The position numbers and the translations under genes were made by a program. DNA of 64,000 bases, from assembly GCA_922989275.2 (NCBI GenBank), contig OV277868.1, positions 50,838,216-50,902,215 of the forward strand. The letters run 5' to 3'. The stretch is from Gari tellinella (lineage: Eukaryota; Mollusca; Bivalvia; Cardiida; Psammobiidae). How positions within the stretch are numbered: position 1 is the stretch's first letter; every line of letters begins with the position of its first letter. Positions 32,401 to 44,400 of the stretch are shown in pieces. Below the pieces are notes generated by a model. It had not been told where the DNA came from and did not search any database. It saw only the letters and a list, made by a program, of their open reading frames with translations.

Positions 32401-35400
32401 CAGAAATGTTCTTGGGTCAAGCTTTTTCAAATTTGTTCAAAGAATTAAAAACAATGCAGAACTCTGATTGCCATGGCAACAAAAGTGAAAAAATAAGGAA
32501 ATCTTTAAAAATCTTCTTGTCAAAAACTGCAAGGACCAGAGCTTAGATATTTGGCACACAGCATCATCTACAGGTCCTCTATCAAGTTTGTTCAAATTAT
32601 GACCCTAGGGTCAAAATTGGCCCATCCCGGAGGTCACAGTTTTACATAGAGTTATATAGTGACATTTTCAAACCTCTTCTTCTCTGAAACTATGGCTAGA
32701 GTATTGATACTCGGCATGGAGACACTTCTAGATGTCCTTTACATACATATTTTGTTCAAATGGTTCCGGTCGGTTGCATAAGTAGGTCACAGGAGCTAAA
32801 AATAGATTTTTTTTAATGAAAACTTAAAAAAATCTTCTTGTCTGAAACTACAAGGGCCAGAGCTTAGATATTTGGCACATAGCATCATCTATAGGTCCTC
32901 TATCAAGTTTGTTCAAATTTTGTCCCTGGGGTCAAAATTGGCCCCGCCCCGGGGGTCACAGTTTTACAAAGAGTTAAATAGTGAAATTTTCAAACGTCTT
33001 CTCCTCTGAAACTAATATGGCCAGAGCTTTGATATTCATCATGGTGACACTTCTAGATGTCCTTTACATATTTCGTTCAAATGGTTCCGGTCGGCTGCAT
33101 AATTAGGTCACAGGAGCTAAAAATAGATTTTTTCAATGAAAACTTAAAAAATCTTCGTGTCTGAAACTACAAGGGCCAGAGCCTAGATATTTGGCACATA
33201 GCATCATCTACAGGTCCTCTATCAAGTTTGTTCAAATTATGTCCCTGGGGTCAAAATTGGCCCCGCCCGGGGGTCACAGTTTTACGTACAGTTATATAGT
33301 GAAATTTTCAAACGTCTTCTCCTCTGAAACTAATATGGCCAGAGCTTTGATATTCATCATGGTGACACTTCTAGATGTCCTTTACATATTTTGTTCAAAT
33401 GGTTCCAGTCTGTTGCATAAGTAGGTCACAGGAGCTAAAAAAAATGTTTCAATGGAAACTTAAAAAAATCTTCTTGTCTAAAACCCTAGTACTCTGATCT
33501 TAGATATTTGGCACATAGCATCTTCTACAGGGTCTCTATCAAGATCTTTCAAATTATGCCCCTCGGATAAAAAATGACCCCATCCTGGACATAAGTCATT
33601 ATCTCCATTTTGTCATTGATTCTCAGGTGAGCGAAATATGCCCCATGGGGCTCTTGTTTTGAAAAGACATCCAATGGAGAAGGCTTAAAATAAGTTTGAA
33701 TGTAAGTTTGAATAACATTAATATATACTTCTCAAAGTTTGCTAAGCACCATGGGTAAAACCTACATAGGTCCCAATGCATTGCACCTATCATTTTCTCA
33801 TCGCATAACTTCCAACATTTTGTTTGATTTCTTCCAAATTTTGAGACATTATTGCCAATGGTTCACTTTACGGAATCTGAGGATTTAACATTTGTCAACG
33901 TCCTGAAACCCTGTGAAATTTCTGAGAATTCACCAAATTTTTCAAACCCATTGAATTCTTCACTGTGATTTTGTTAGAGATGTTATTCATTGGTAAAACA
34001 ATGTTTTACCTTTCAATGATCAATTGTACCCATTGTGACATCTCTAAGAACATTACAATGTAGAATTCAATGGATTTGAAGTGTGGTGAGAAAGAGATAG
34101 ACCCTGTGCAATGCATTGGAACCTAAGGAGGTTTTACCCGTGGTGCTTAGCAAACTTTGAGTAGTATATAAGAGTGTTATTATTATTTGTTCAGATCTGT
34201 GTCAGTTCCTGTATGGGCCAACGTGAAGCCAACTAGTGACTTTGTGAACATCCCTCACAACTTAACACACCTCAGCACCACAATGATTGGCAAGCAGTTT
34301 GGAGTTAAAGGTATACTCTCATATTTCAGGAAACAATTCTTGATGACGGAAAATAATAAGTATTATTTTGGTTTCATATCAAAATGGTACAATTTATTTC
34401 CGCGACGGGCTGGCGTCCCTGGTTACGATAGGTATAGAGTCTCGCCTAAAAGAGCAAGTCACGTTTATCGTCACTTCCGGCCTACACTCGGGTATATAAG
34501 GGACAAGCACATGTGTTTTCGCTCTCTTGCTAATCGCTCAGACGAATCAACAACAACTCTAGTTAAAATTATAAGTTAGAAGATGAGAGGCAAAGGTGTC
34601 AAGCGTAAGGCTCCGGCTAGCCGCCAGCCTGCCACAACAGCTGCCAGAAGAACAAGGAGTCAGACAAGAGTTGAGGAGCCGGAAGAGTCTGCAATACTAC
34701 AGAATGATCCAGGTATCGGGCCGAATGGCCCAAATACTATTGATTTCGCACAAATTTTGTCAGAAAGTGGTTTCGCGGAAACCAATGACACTACAGCCAT
34801 TAATGACTGTAGGGTTGGGGATAACTCGCTAAACAATATTCGGGCCCCACGCGGAACGGCTCCGTGGGCCGAGTCTAATTATTTCACGAATGCCCCTGAC
34901 CACGTGACACCCTTCACTGAAAGAGCAATGGCTGCCCCCGTTAGCTTGTCGGGCATGCAAACGCCTGAAATGCTACGTGTAAGTAGCGACGATATTGCGT
35001 CTCATTTACCATCCTCATTAAAGCAGCAAATTAGCGGGGGGCTGTATGTAAACTTGGCGTTGCTTCTGAAGGGGACATTAGAGCTAAAAGAGATCACGAG
35101 CGTAGGTTTCCTGCAAGTCTCTGCTGACGGGCGCCTCGAGACGCTTACAAAAACATGTAAGGAGAAAATTAATTCTATCGAGAGGTGGACAGACGCATTT
35201 TTAATATATGCGTCGGTCTATCTCTCCACCTATCCCAACAAAACTCACGAACTGTTACAGTACATGTGGCTCATTCGGGAATGTGCTGATAGACAAGGGG
35301 GGACTACCTGGCGGGAGTACGACGAGCAGTTTAGGTTAAGGAGATCGATTGACCCGTCTGCACCCTGGTCTAAAATTAACAACGACCTGTGGTGTCGCTG

Positions 35401-38400
35401 CGTACAAATGCGCCAGGCATCTCGGCCAAAGACACAGTCCTCATTTTCCACACCCCACGCTAGGTTCCCAACGCAGCCCCCTTGCAATGGCTTTAACAAC
35501 GGCTACTGCGGTTGGGTAAACTGCAAATTTGCGCATGCTTGCTCAGAGTGTGGAGGCCAACACTCCGCCAGGGACTGTTTTTCAAAACCTAATGACCACC
35601 CTAAAACACCCCCCCGTAACAGTAGACCCTTTCGTCGGGGTAGCCAGTCAAATTTCAGAGGTAGGGGCCAGAGGTTCAGCAGAGGCTTCAGGAAGCCAAG
35701 TTTCTAAATGTTGCCCGCCGCTCAAATGCCATGACATGTTAAGTTTAGCCCCAACACCAGTAGAATATAAGGCCTTGTGTCGCTATTTAGAATCGTACAG
35801 TCATAAAGATGCTCAAATTTTAAGGGACGGGTTTCGCACTGGGTTCAGAATCCACTATGAGGGGCCTCGTTGCCCCAAAACGAGCGGGAACCTAAAATCA
35901 GTCGCGAGCAACCCGGGCATGGTAAACGATAAGTTAGGGAAAGAGACAACAGCTGGTCGAATGGCAGGTCCTTTTGATTCTATTCCCATGACAAACTTTC
36001 AGATTTCTCCAATTGGTCTTGTCCCCAAAAAAAACGGAGATTTTAGGATGATCCATCACCTGTCTTACCCAGAAGGTAGCTCAATAAATTCAGGTATTGA
36101 CCGCAAATTCTGCTCAGTTAAGTATACCAGCTTCGATGAAGCAGTTCATATGATCCAAGATTTGGGTAAAAACTGTAAGCTTTTCAAAATGGACATTAGA
36201 AATGCTTTTAGGCTGTTGCCTATAAATCCTCTGGATTTCGAACTCCTGGGGATATGTTTCAATGAAAAATTTTATTTCGATAAATCTCTTCCTTTTGGTG
36301 CTTCTGTTAGTTGCCAAACATTCGAAAAATTCTCTTCATTTTTGGAATTTGCAGTCAAGGAAAAAATGCATTCAGGATCGTTGTTGCACTATTTGGATGA
36401 TTTTTTATGGGGTGACAGAACGACAGATGCATGCAGTTCTCTCATGGATCTGTTTACTAAAACTATGCAGGAATTAGGTGTCCCGCTAGCTGAAGACAAA
36501 ACCGAAGGACCGGTTGAGTGTCTCGTGTTCCTAGGCCTGGTCCTGGATTCAATTAAAATGGAAGTTAGAATCCCCCCAGACAAGATTCAGGATCTAGTCA
36601 CTAAAATAGGATCGATCCTTAGCAAAAAGAAAGCGACTCTTAAGGAAATTCAGTCGGTTATAGGCTCATTGAACTTTTGCTGTAGAGCAATTCCAGTAGG
36701 AAGGCCCTTTTGCAGACGCCTTATTAACGCCATTTGTGGCCTTTCAAAATCTTATCACCATGTTAGGGTAGGCAAAGAGATGAAATTGGACCTGCACATG
36801 TGGCTAAACTTCTTTAAAAACCATAACGGCATCTCCGTCTTTCATGACAGATTTTGGCTTTCAAATAGCGACGTGCAGCTTTTCTCGGATAGCGCGGGCG
36901 GATCAGGTTTTGGCTTCGGTGCGTTATTTGGCACACACTGGTGTCAAGGACAGTGGCCAGACGAGTGGCATGCTAAGGGCATTACTAGGGATATTACGGC
37001 GCTAGAGCTCTTTCCAATTTTAGTGGCAATCACAGTTTGGGGCAAAAATCTCACTAACAAAAAGATAGAGTCTCTGTGTGATAACCAGGCAGTAGTTTGC
37101 GTCTTAAATACATTAACTTGTAAGTCTGAACGAGTAATGTGTCTAGTTAGGAGGCTTACAATGCTGTGTCTAGAGCTTAACATTCTTGTCCGAGCCAAGC
37201 ACCTGCCAGGAATAAACAACTCGGCATGTGATGCATTATCTCGTTTTCAGGAAACAAAGTTCAGAAAATTAGTCCCCGACGCCGACAGGGAGCCTGCAGC
37301 AATCCCAGAATGCCTTTGGAATGCCTTCAATCCTCAGCCGTCCATTTGATTAAAAATAGCTTGGCGCCCAATACAATTCAAGCGTACAATACAGCATTGA
37401 AAGTCTTCCATTCGTTTAGGTTAGGTCACAGCTTACAAAGTACCTGGCCGGCCAGCTATCAACAGATCGCTTGGTTCATAGCCTTTTGTTTCGAAAAGGG
37501 CCTTGCAGCAAAGTCAATCAAAACATACATAGCTGGCTTAAACTATTACCATCATGCTCATGGCTGGCCAGACATTTTGGAACATTTCCTGGTAAAGAAA
37601 CTTTTATTAGGTTATAGCCGAATAAATAAAACTAGTGACTCACGCGTACCCGTAACATCCAACATGCTTATTGAGATCATAAAGCAGCTGGATTCAATCT
37701 GCTCCAGCACATATGAGGCAACATTGTTTGAAGCCGTTTGGACCCTCGCTTACTTTGGATTGTTCCGGGTCAGTGAGCTGGTCCTGACGTCTAATGGCGC
37801 CCAGTCTAACCAGTTAAACGCAGCAGATATTCAGGTGGCCAGTGGCGGCCAATACCTGTGTATCTGGCTGCGTAGATACAAAACAAACCAGTCAAACGTT
37901 CCAAAATTACTGAAAATACCGGCTGAAAGGGAATCACAAGTCTGCCCAGTTAGAGCTATCCAAAAATTTCTCGGAGTTCGCCCAGCTGGCAACGGGCCTT
38001 TGTTCTGCCACGCAAATAAACTACCTGTTACAAGATATCAGTTTTCAGCTCTGCTATACAAGTGTTCATGCAAAGCTGGTTTTGGCACTTATAATATTAA
38101 GACCCACTCTTTCAGAATAGGTCGAGCAACCGATCTGGCAGCCAAGGCAGTACCCATGGCTGCAATCATGCGCATGGGCCGCTGGCAGTCAGAAGCTTGC
38201 AAACTTTATATTCGTTGAATGCAGGAAATCACCCGTTACATGTTAATTATTTATCAAATTTGTTTACAATGCAGATATCTGGATCCTTGGGGATTCAATT
38301 CCTCACTGGGCCGGCTCCAGGGCTATGTCAACTGGGAAACCGGACCTCAACCTGCCGGGGAATGCCCATATCGGCTGGTGGGGCGTGCGGGGCCTGACTT

Positions 38401-41400
38401 GGAGCCGTCTCAGGAGGACTATACAGGTAAACGTGGCCTTAAATGTACCCCCAAAAATAGTGTTTATTCATCTGGGTGGTAATGATATTGTGGGGCAAAA
38501 AACTACCACAATCTTCAATGCCATCCAGAGAGAAGTATCGTACATCAGTACAGCCTTCCCACAAACAACTCTTGTGTGGGTAGACATTTTGGACCGCCTC
38601 TCATGGGGGCGCCACTCGTATTCGGCCCAGCAACTAAAAAAGAAACTAAAAAGGGTGAACCACTTTGGCCGACAACGGGTGCGCCTCCATGGGAGACACC
38701 ATATTTTGTCAATGGATATCACCCCTGAAACTCCAGGCTTCTATTTCAGGGATGGTATCCATTTGAGCGATGTGGGTCTGGAGTTCTACCTTGATTTCAT
38801 AAGGGACACGGCCTTGAATTTAATTTAAACTTCTTTTAGGCAATCTAGGCTTTACAGCGCCACAACACACAAATGGTCATAACGGCGCCAAGAAACATCC
38901 ATTATATACAAAGGGAGATAATCTGGGTCTAATAAACAGAAACAAATTCCCTACAACAGCTTCAGCCCAGTATACAGAACAGGAATGTTCTCGGGGGAAT
39001 TTTGACCCTGCCCAAACTATTCTATGGATCCCAGTGGGTCAAGGGAATATTCCTGTTTTTATTAAGTCTTTTGGGGGATAAGGTTTTTAACCTTATTGTG
39101 GCGAAAAAGCCGTAATAAAATACTATATTCATGCTACATATCCATACATATGCTTAAGAGAGAACTCCGGACCTGCATGGCTTATGGTCTCTATAGGGTA
39201 ACTGTCATGTATAATGAAGTGGAACCGGGGGTACTGCCTCCTGCTCAATAGTGTATTGATAAAAACAACCCATGGCCATATTCCCCACAACTTAAGTAAT
39301 GTTTTAGTGTATACATGCATTGTAAGCCAATATGTACAAGTCAGGCCATATTAAACATATATAAAGTTGTCATGTCTTGTCAGTCTTTATCAGAGCTACA
39401 TACACACCAGTGAGTGTGGCTCTGTTTCTCAGCCCAGAGTCATTGAAATAATAAGTATTATTTTGGTTTCATATCAAAATGGTACAATTTATTTCCGCGA
39501 CGGGCTGGCGTCCCTGGTTACGATAGGTATAGAGTCTCGCCTAAAAGAGCAAGTCACGTTTATCGTCACTTCCGGCCTACACTCGGGTATATAAGGGACA
39601 AGCACATGTGTTTTCGCTCTCTTGCTAATCGCTCAGACGAATCCCACCCACCCATGCCCAGTTTGTTATTTAATATTTTGTAAAGCAAAGGCATTGATGA
39701 CCAGAACGTTTTGCAAAGAACACAAACTAGGAAAACAATGCCTTTGTTGAACCTAAGCTATTAGCCTTGCCAAATACTTGTAACATGTAAACTTGTATGC
39801 CTTCACACGGTTTCTGCTGTCGAGTTATTCTATTCTAGGCCATATCTGGAAGCTCCTGCGGCAAACTATACAGCCACAAACCATATTGTACAGTAAATCC
39901 AAGTGGAACTAGGAGCTTCAAGGGCCATGGTAACGCTATGTCAAAGAACAGCTCAGCAGCTACTTCAGAGCAAAAGGAAATATGAAGACAGTTTAAACTA
40001 AGTTAAGCTGGATCTGTTTGCCAGCATGTGATAAGTGCAGTTCAGTGTGAATATTGCTCAGCCAATAAGCAGCAAGTTCAAGCCAGGAGGAATATCGGGT
40101 AGTAGGAATCAATTGCCTAGTTTGCTTATAATCCACATTTCTTGGGCACTCAGTCTAACTAGTATTTGACTTCGTAAATATAATTGATAGTCGGAAGAGA
40201 CCGATCAATGCTATTAGTTTAATTTAAAAATACCTGGTCTCACTTTCATTGTTTAATTCACTGAAGCAAACCTCCTTCGCTTATTTTCCTCCTGGCTCGG
40301 GCTTGAACATAAGTGGTAACATTAAGTTACAATCGTCATCAGAACTCTAATACAAGTTAAGACTTTCTACGTCATGGGTTGTTTTAGAGTCATCTTAGTT
40401 GTTTGTTCGAGCGGAGGCACCTCGTGGTATGAGAAAGAACCAACATAGCTAGTTTTCTAAAAACAATCAATTGGTTGGGTCTAAGCTTCTGTCTGGGGCT
40501 ATGCCTTTACATCAGTCCGAAACAAACCCCAATTCAATTGTTAAAAAAGTTAATTTGTCGTTGGTACGGGCCAGTCTTTATTCCACAATTAAGGGTTAAT
40601 AGCAATAATAATTCAATGTCCCAACTCGAGGCTAGGCAATCAAATACTTTGGTCACAGGGTTACATATCTCAATTTAAGGCAGGAGTAATAGATCAATGA
40701 GCTGCCTGTTTCTGGTGCAGGAATTCATACTTGGCTGTTAGTACATGTATGTACCGACATGGTGGTCCGTTTGGCTAGTAGGAGTATTCGGCATAGGGTC
40801 TCGGGTCAAGATATAAAATAGCAGTGAGTACTGCTTGGTTAGTTTTAAGGTATGCTGCATAAGGACCTTGGCCTCATTTAGTTAATGGCAGGGCACGAAG
40901 TGCCGTCCAAGTATAAGCATGCTGTGCATTGTCCGAGAATAAATTTGTAAATTTCGCAGCGCATGTGGGTATGCTCGTGCAGGAGAGTTCAGTGTATGGC
41001 TAGTAGCCAGAGTTGTAAAGTTGCAGGCCAGACGGGCTTGTTCACATATGAGCATGCTGCTCACTGTCGGTAGCCAGGGTTTGTGTAATGGCAAGGCCTC
41101 CTGTGCATAAGCATGATTAGTATTGTCTGTGGCCCAAGTAAGGTAATTGCAGCGCATATGGGTTGCCTGCTCATAAGTTAGTATGCACATTACCCGTCCA
41201 GTTCGGGTAATAGCAGCGTATGGTGTCTGTTTGGTGTAAAAGCACGGCTGTCCGAGGTTGCCGGTGCATAATTATGGTCCAAGGGTAAAGTTGAAGAATT
41301 GCAGTACAGTTCTTGACCCGTAGACAAGTATTCAGCATACTGTTTGGTGCCCAAGTAGTCACGTGGCATGCCTGCCTGCCTGCGTAGTAGTAATCGCCAC

Positions 41401-44400
41401 AAAGCTGTTTCTTGGGAAAGCGACCCTTCAGAATTTTAATATTATCTATAATTATGGCATAGCTCTTCGGAATTCATAGTAATGGATGGTTTGGTCAGTT
41501 TACAATAGTACAGCCAGAAGCCTTTTCTTGTGGATATAACGCTACAGTATATTCGAATTTGGCCCAGGGATTCTAAGACTGGTCAATAGCTAGAGCCTAG
41601 CAGGTCTGGTATTGTCCATGAAAGTAAGTGCAACTCCGGACCTGCATGGCTTATGGTCTCTATAGGGTAACTGTCATGTATAATGAAGTGGAACCGGGGG
41701 TACTGCCTCCTGCTCAATAGTGTATTGATAAAAACAACCCATGGCCATATTCCCCACAACTTAAGTAATGTTTTAGTGTATACATGCATTGTAAGCCAAT
41801 ATGTACAAGTCAGGCCATATTAAACATATATAAAGTTGTCATGTCTTGTCAGTCTTTATCAGAGCTACATACACACCAGTGAGTGTGGCTCTGTTTCTCA
41901 GCCCAGAGTCATTGAAATAAATATGCATACATAATATTATTCATGACTGCATAACATTGAAAGAGGCGTAAAACAGTTTATTTCCAGTCATCATAAATTC
42001 TTGGACTCTGATTGGCTAAAACTGCACATGTGACCACTGTGTACGAGACCGTATTCATAAATTTGCCGGGTAGTACGGATCACGTGACTAAATAGATGTT
42101 TCTCCCTCGATCGATTTGCGTAAATAATATCTCTTTTTCTGTTTATTAAGCAATTGTTTATCAAGAAATAAAAAGAAATCTCAATTAAAAACTGTATTGA
42201 ATCTATTATTATGCGCATGTGTAACTCAAATATCGATTGAATGCTAATTTCTGGCTTTGTTTTCCCTGATTACCCCACCCGCGCCGTCACCATGGTAAAC
42301 AAAAGACTGGAAATGAAATGGCACTTGTCACTGGTTTATAATGAAATTGACACATAATTAGGACATATTTAGATCAATATTTTTATCGAAATCAACCCAA
42401 ATAGACTTAACTCGATATGCATAGCCACTGACCTACGTATTCATTCGTTCGCTCCTGATCATTTCCGTTCATTTGTTAAAACTTATCGTTAAGTGTTTCA
42501 TAAAACATAACTGTCCGTTCGAAATATTTTGGTAGCCTACATGTAATGAACATTTATAAGATGCCCACATTCCAATGTGATGACGTAATCATGTTAGAAA
42601 CAGTTAAACTTAGGGCCTATCTTGAATTCTGTTCACTCGAACATATCGGTATTTCAAAGTTTAAAAGGTGGATATGCCACTTTTTTTAGCTTGAAGTACG
42701 GATGCATGTTCAACAGAAGCAGGTTTATGACATTAATCTGTAGAAATGCAGGTAGATTCTACTTATGCGAGTTCCAAACATCGAAGTTTAACTGTATAGA
42801 CTTTGTTGATTTCAGTGAACTGTTGTCAATTTCAAGTGTCAATTTAGGATCAAGTAAACTACACTATGTCAGATGATGCATGTTGTCTTTCTTGTATTGG
42901 ATCTAGACTGGAAATAAATTCGTTACACGGCATTCCGGCAGGGTGTACTGGCTTGTATGACGGTTTTGGATTCCGTAATTCCTTCGCGCTCAGGAAATAT
43001 GGAATCCAAAACCGTCATACCAGCCCGTACACCCTGCCGGAATGCCGTGTAACTAATAGTATTTATGGTATAATATGTTATTTTACTCTTGTAGCTACAT
43101 TGATCTTACTGTTACAGGTAACCATGCCAGCACAGAGTTAATGGTACTCTAACTTTACCGTTTACATGGAACAGTTCGCTGTGTAAGACTGGTGAAGCAT
43201 GTAAAACTGTCATGATACACACCGGTGTCTCACACATTGATCTTACTGTTACAGGTACCCATGCCAGCACAGAGTTCAATGTTACTCTGACTTTACCATT
43301 TACATGGAACAGTTCGCTGTGCAAGACTGGTGAAGCGTGTAAAACTGTCATGATTCACACCTGTGTCTCACACATTGATCTTACTGTTATAGGTACCCAT
43401 GCCAGCACAGAGTTCAATGTTACTCTGACTTTACCATTTACATGGAACAGTTCGCTGTGCAAGACTGGTAAAGCGTGTAAAACTGTCATGATTCACACCT
43501 GTGTCAACCTACGTGCCCCTGCAAGGTTCTTTCCAAGGACAAGGTATATATCCTGAAACCATTACCCGATAGTTCCTTTCTAGATTAAAAAGTAGGTTAC
43601 TACTTATAGCAGGTTTCAAGTAAAGCAGAATGCTCCTTACGGAGCTTTCTGCTTTACTTTAAGCCTGCTTTAAGCTCCCACATGTATAGATGTTGGAAAT
43701 GGAGTCGTGTTTTTAGCTCAAAGAAGGCTGAAAGTAAAGCAGAATGTGCCTTAAGGCGCATTCTGCATTACCTTCAACCTGTTTTATGTGGTCATCTATT
43801 TGCAATATTAGACAAAGGCTATGGGGTAATGGGTTAACATTACGCCATTGTTGTTTCAGAGTTCCTGATCCTTACAGCTGTCAGATGTTGAACGGTAGTG
43901 GCGGTGTAGAGAATCACTTCCAAATGGTGAGCCAACAGAGATATGGTTCCCAGCATGTAGAGATCATCTGTAACAGCAAGCCGTCCTTCACACTCAACCA
44001 CAATACTGAGAGTGGGCTGAATATCATGTTGTCATTGGTAAGAACATTGGATTTATCGATTATGAACTGATAATCAGGGCTCTCTCTTTCTTTCTCTTCT
44101 CTCTTTTTCTTTCCCCCATTCTCTATTTCTACCTCTCTCTCTCTCTCCAATAGTATATGTATTTTTGTGAAACTGTAGAGGAAGGGCCGACTCTAAGTTG
44201 GCAGAACTTGTGGCCCAACCCCTTTTCCTGTAAAAAAATTGGAAATAAAATATGTTTAAACTAATCAGGGCTCCAGTTAAGAGCGAGTTAACTGAACAAA
44301 TCCATCATTTTCTCACTCATTTCAGCACCAACTCTATGGTGTTACTACTTATTAGAACCGTGGGGTCGGTGGTCCAGTGGTAGGACGCTCGCCTAGGAAG

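Larger units (their letters stand above)
34351..41920 (+). mobile_element. Ngaro-type tyrosine-recombinase retrotransposon, structurally complete
   Basis: A 7,570-bp element in intron 3 of TMEM248, in sense. Split direct repeats define it: A1 34351-34548 and A2 39446-39643 (198 bp each), B1 39163-39451 and B2 41632-41920 (289 bp each). B1 and A2 abut and share AAATAA. I saw no difference within either pair when reading them side by side. Gene order is Gag, RT-RNase H, tyrosine recombinase, SGNH hydrolase. No DNA adenine methylase domain follows RNase H, which separates Ngaro from DIRS1. All frames are open, so the copy looks young and possibly active. No target duplication is expected for recombinase-mediated insertion. 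Confidence 0.9.

Noticed and set aside
34187..34579. Single protein from the frame spanning exon 3 and the Ngaro A1 repeat
   Set aside because: It fuses a host exon with intron and transposon sequence; the exon ends at a donor at 34310/34311.
38219..38482. Frame following the recombinase stop (MQEITRYMLIIYQICL)
   Set aside because: It overlaps the SGNH frame and contains none of its motifs; the neighbouring frame has all four blocks.
43112..43351. Minus-strand frame over the exon 4 repeats
   Set aside because: Antisense shadow of the triplicated exon; the sense strand matches TMEM248.
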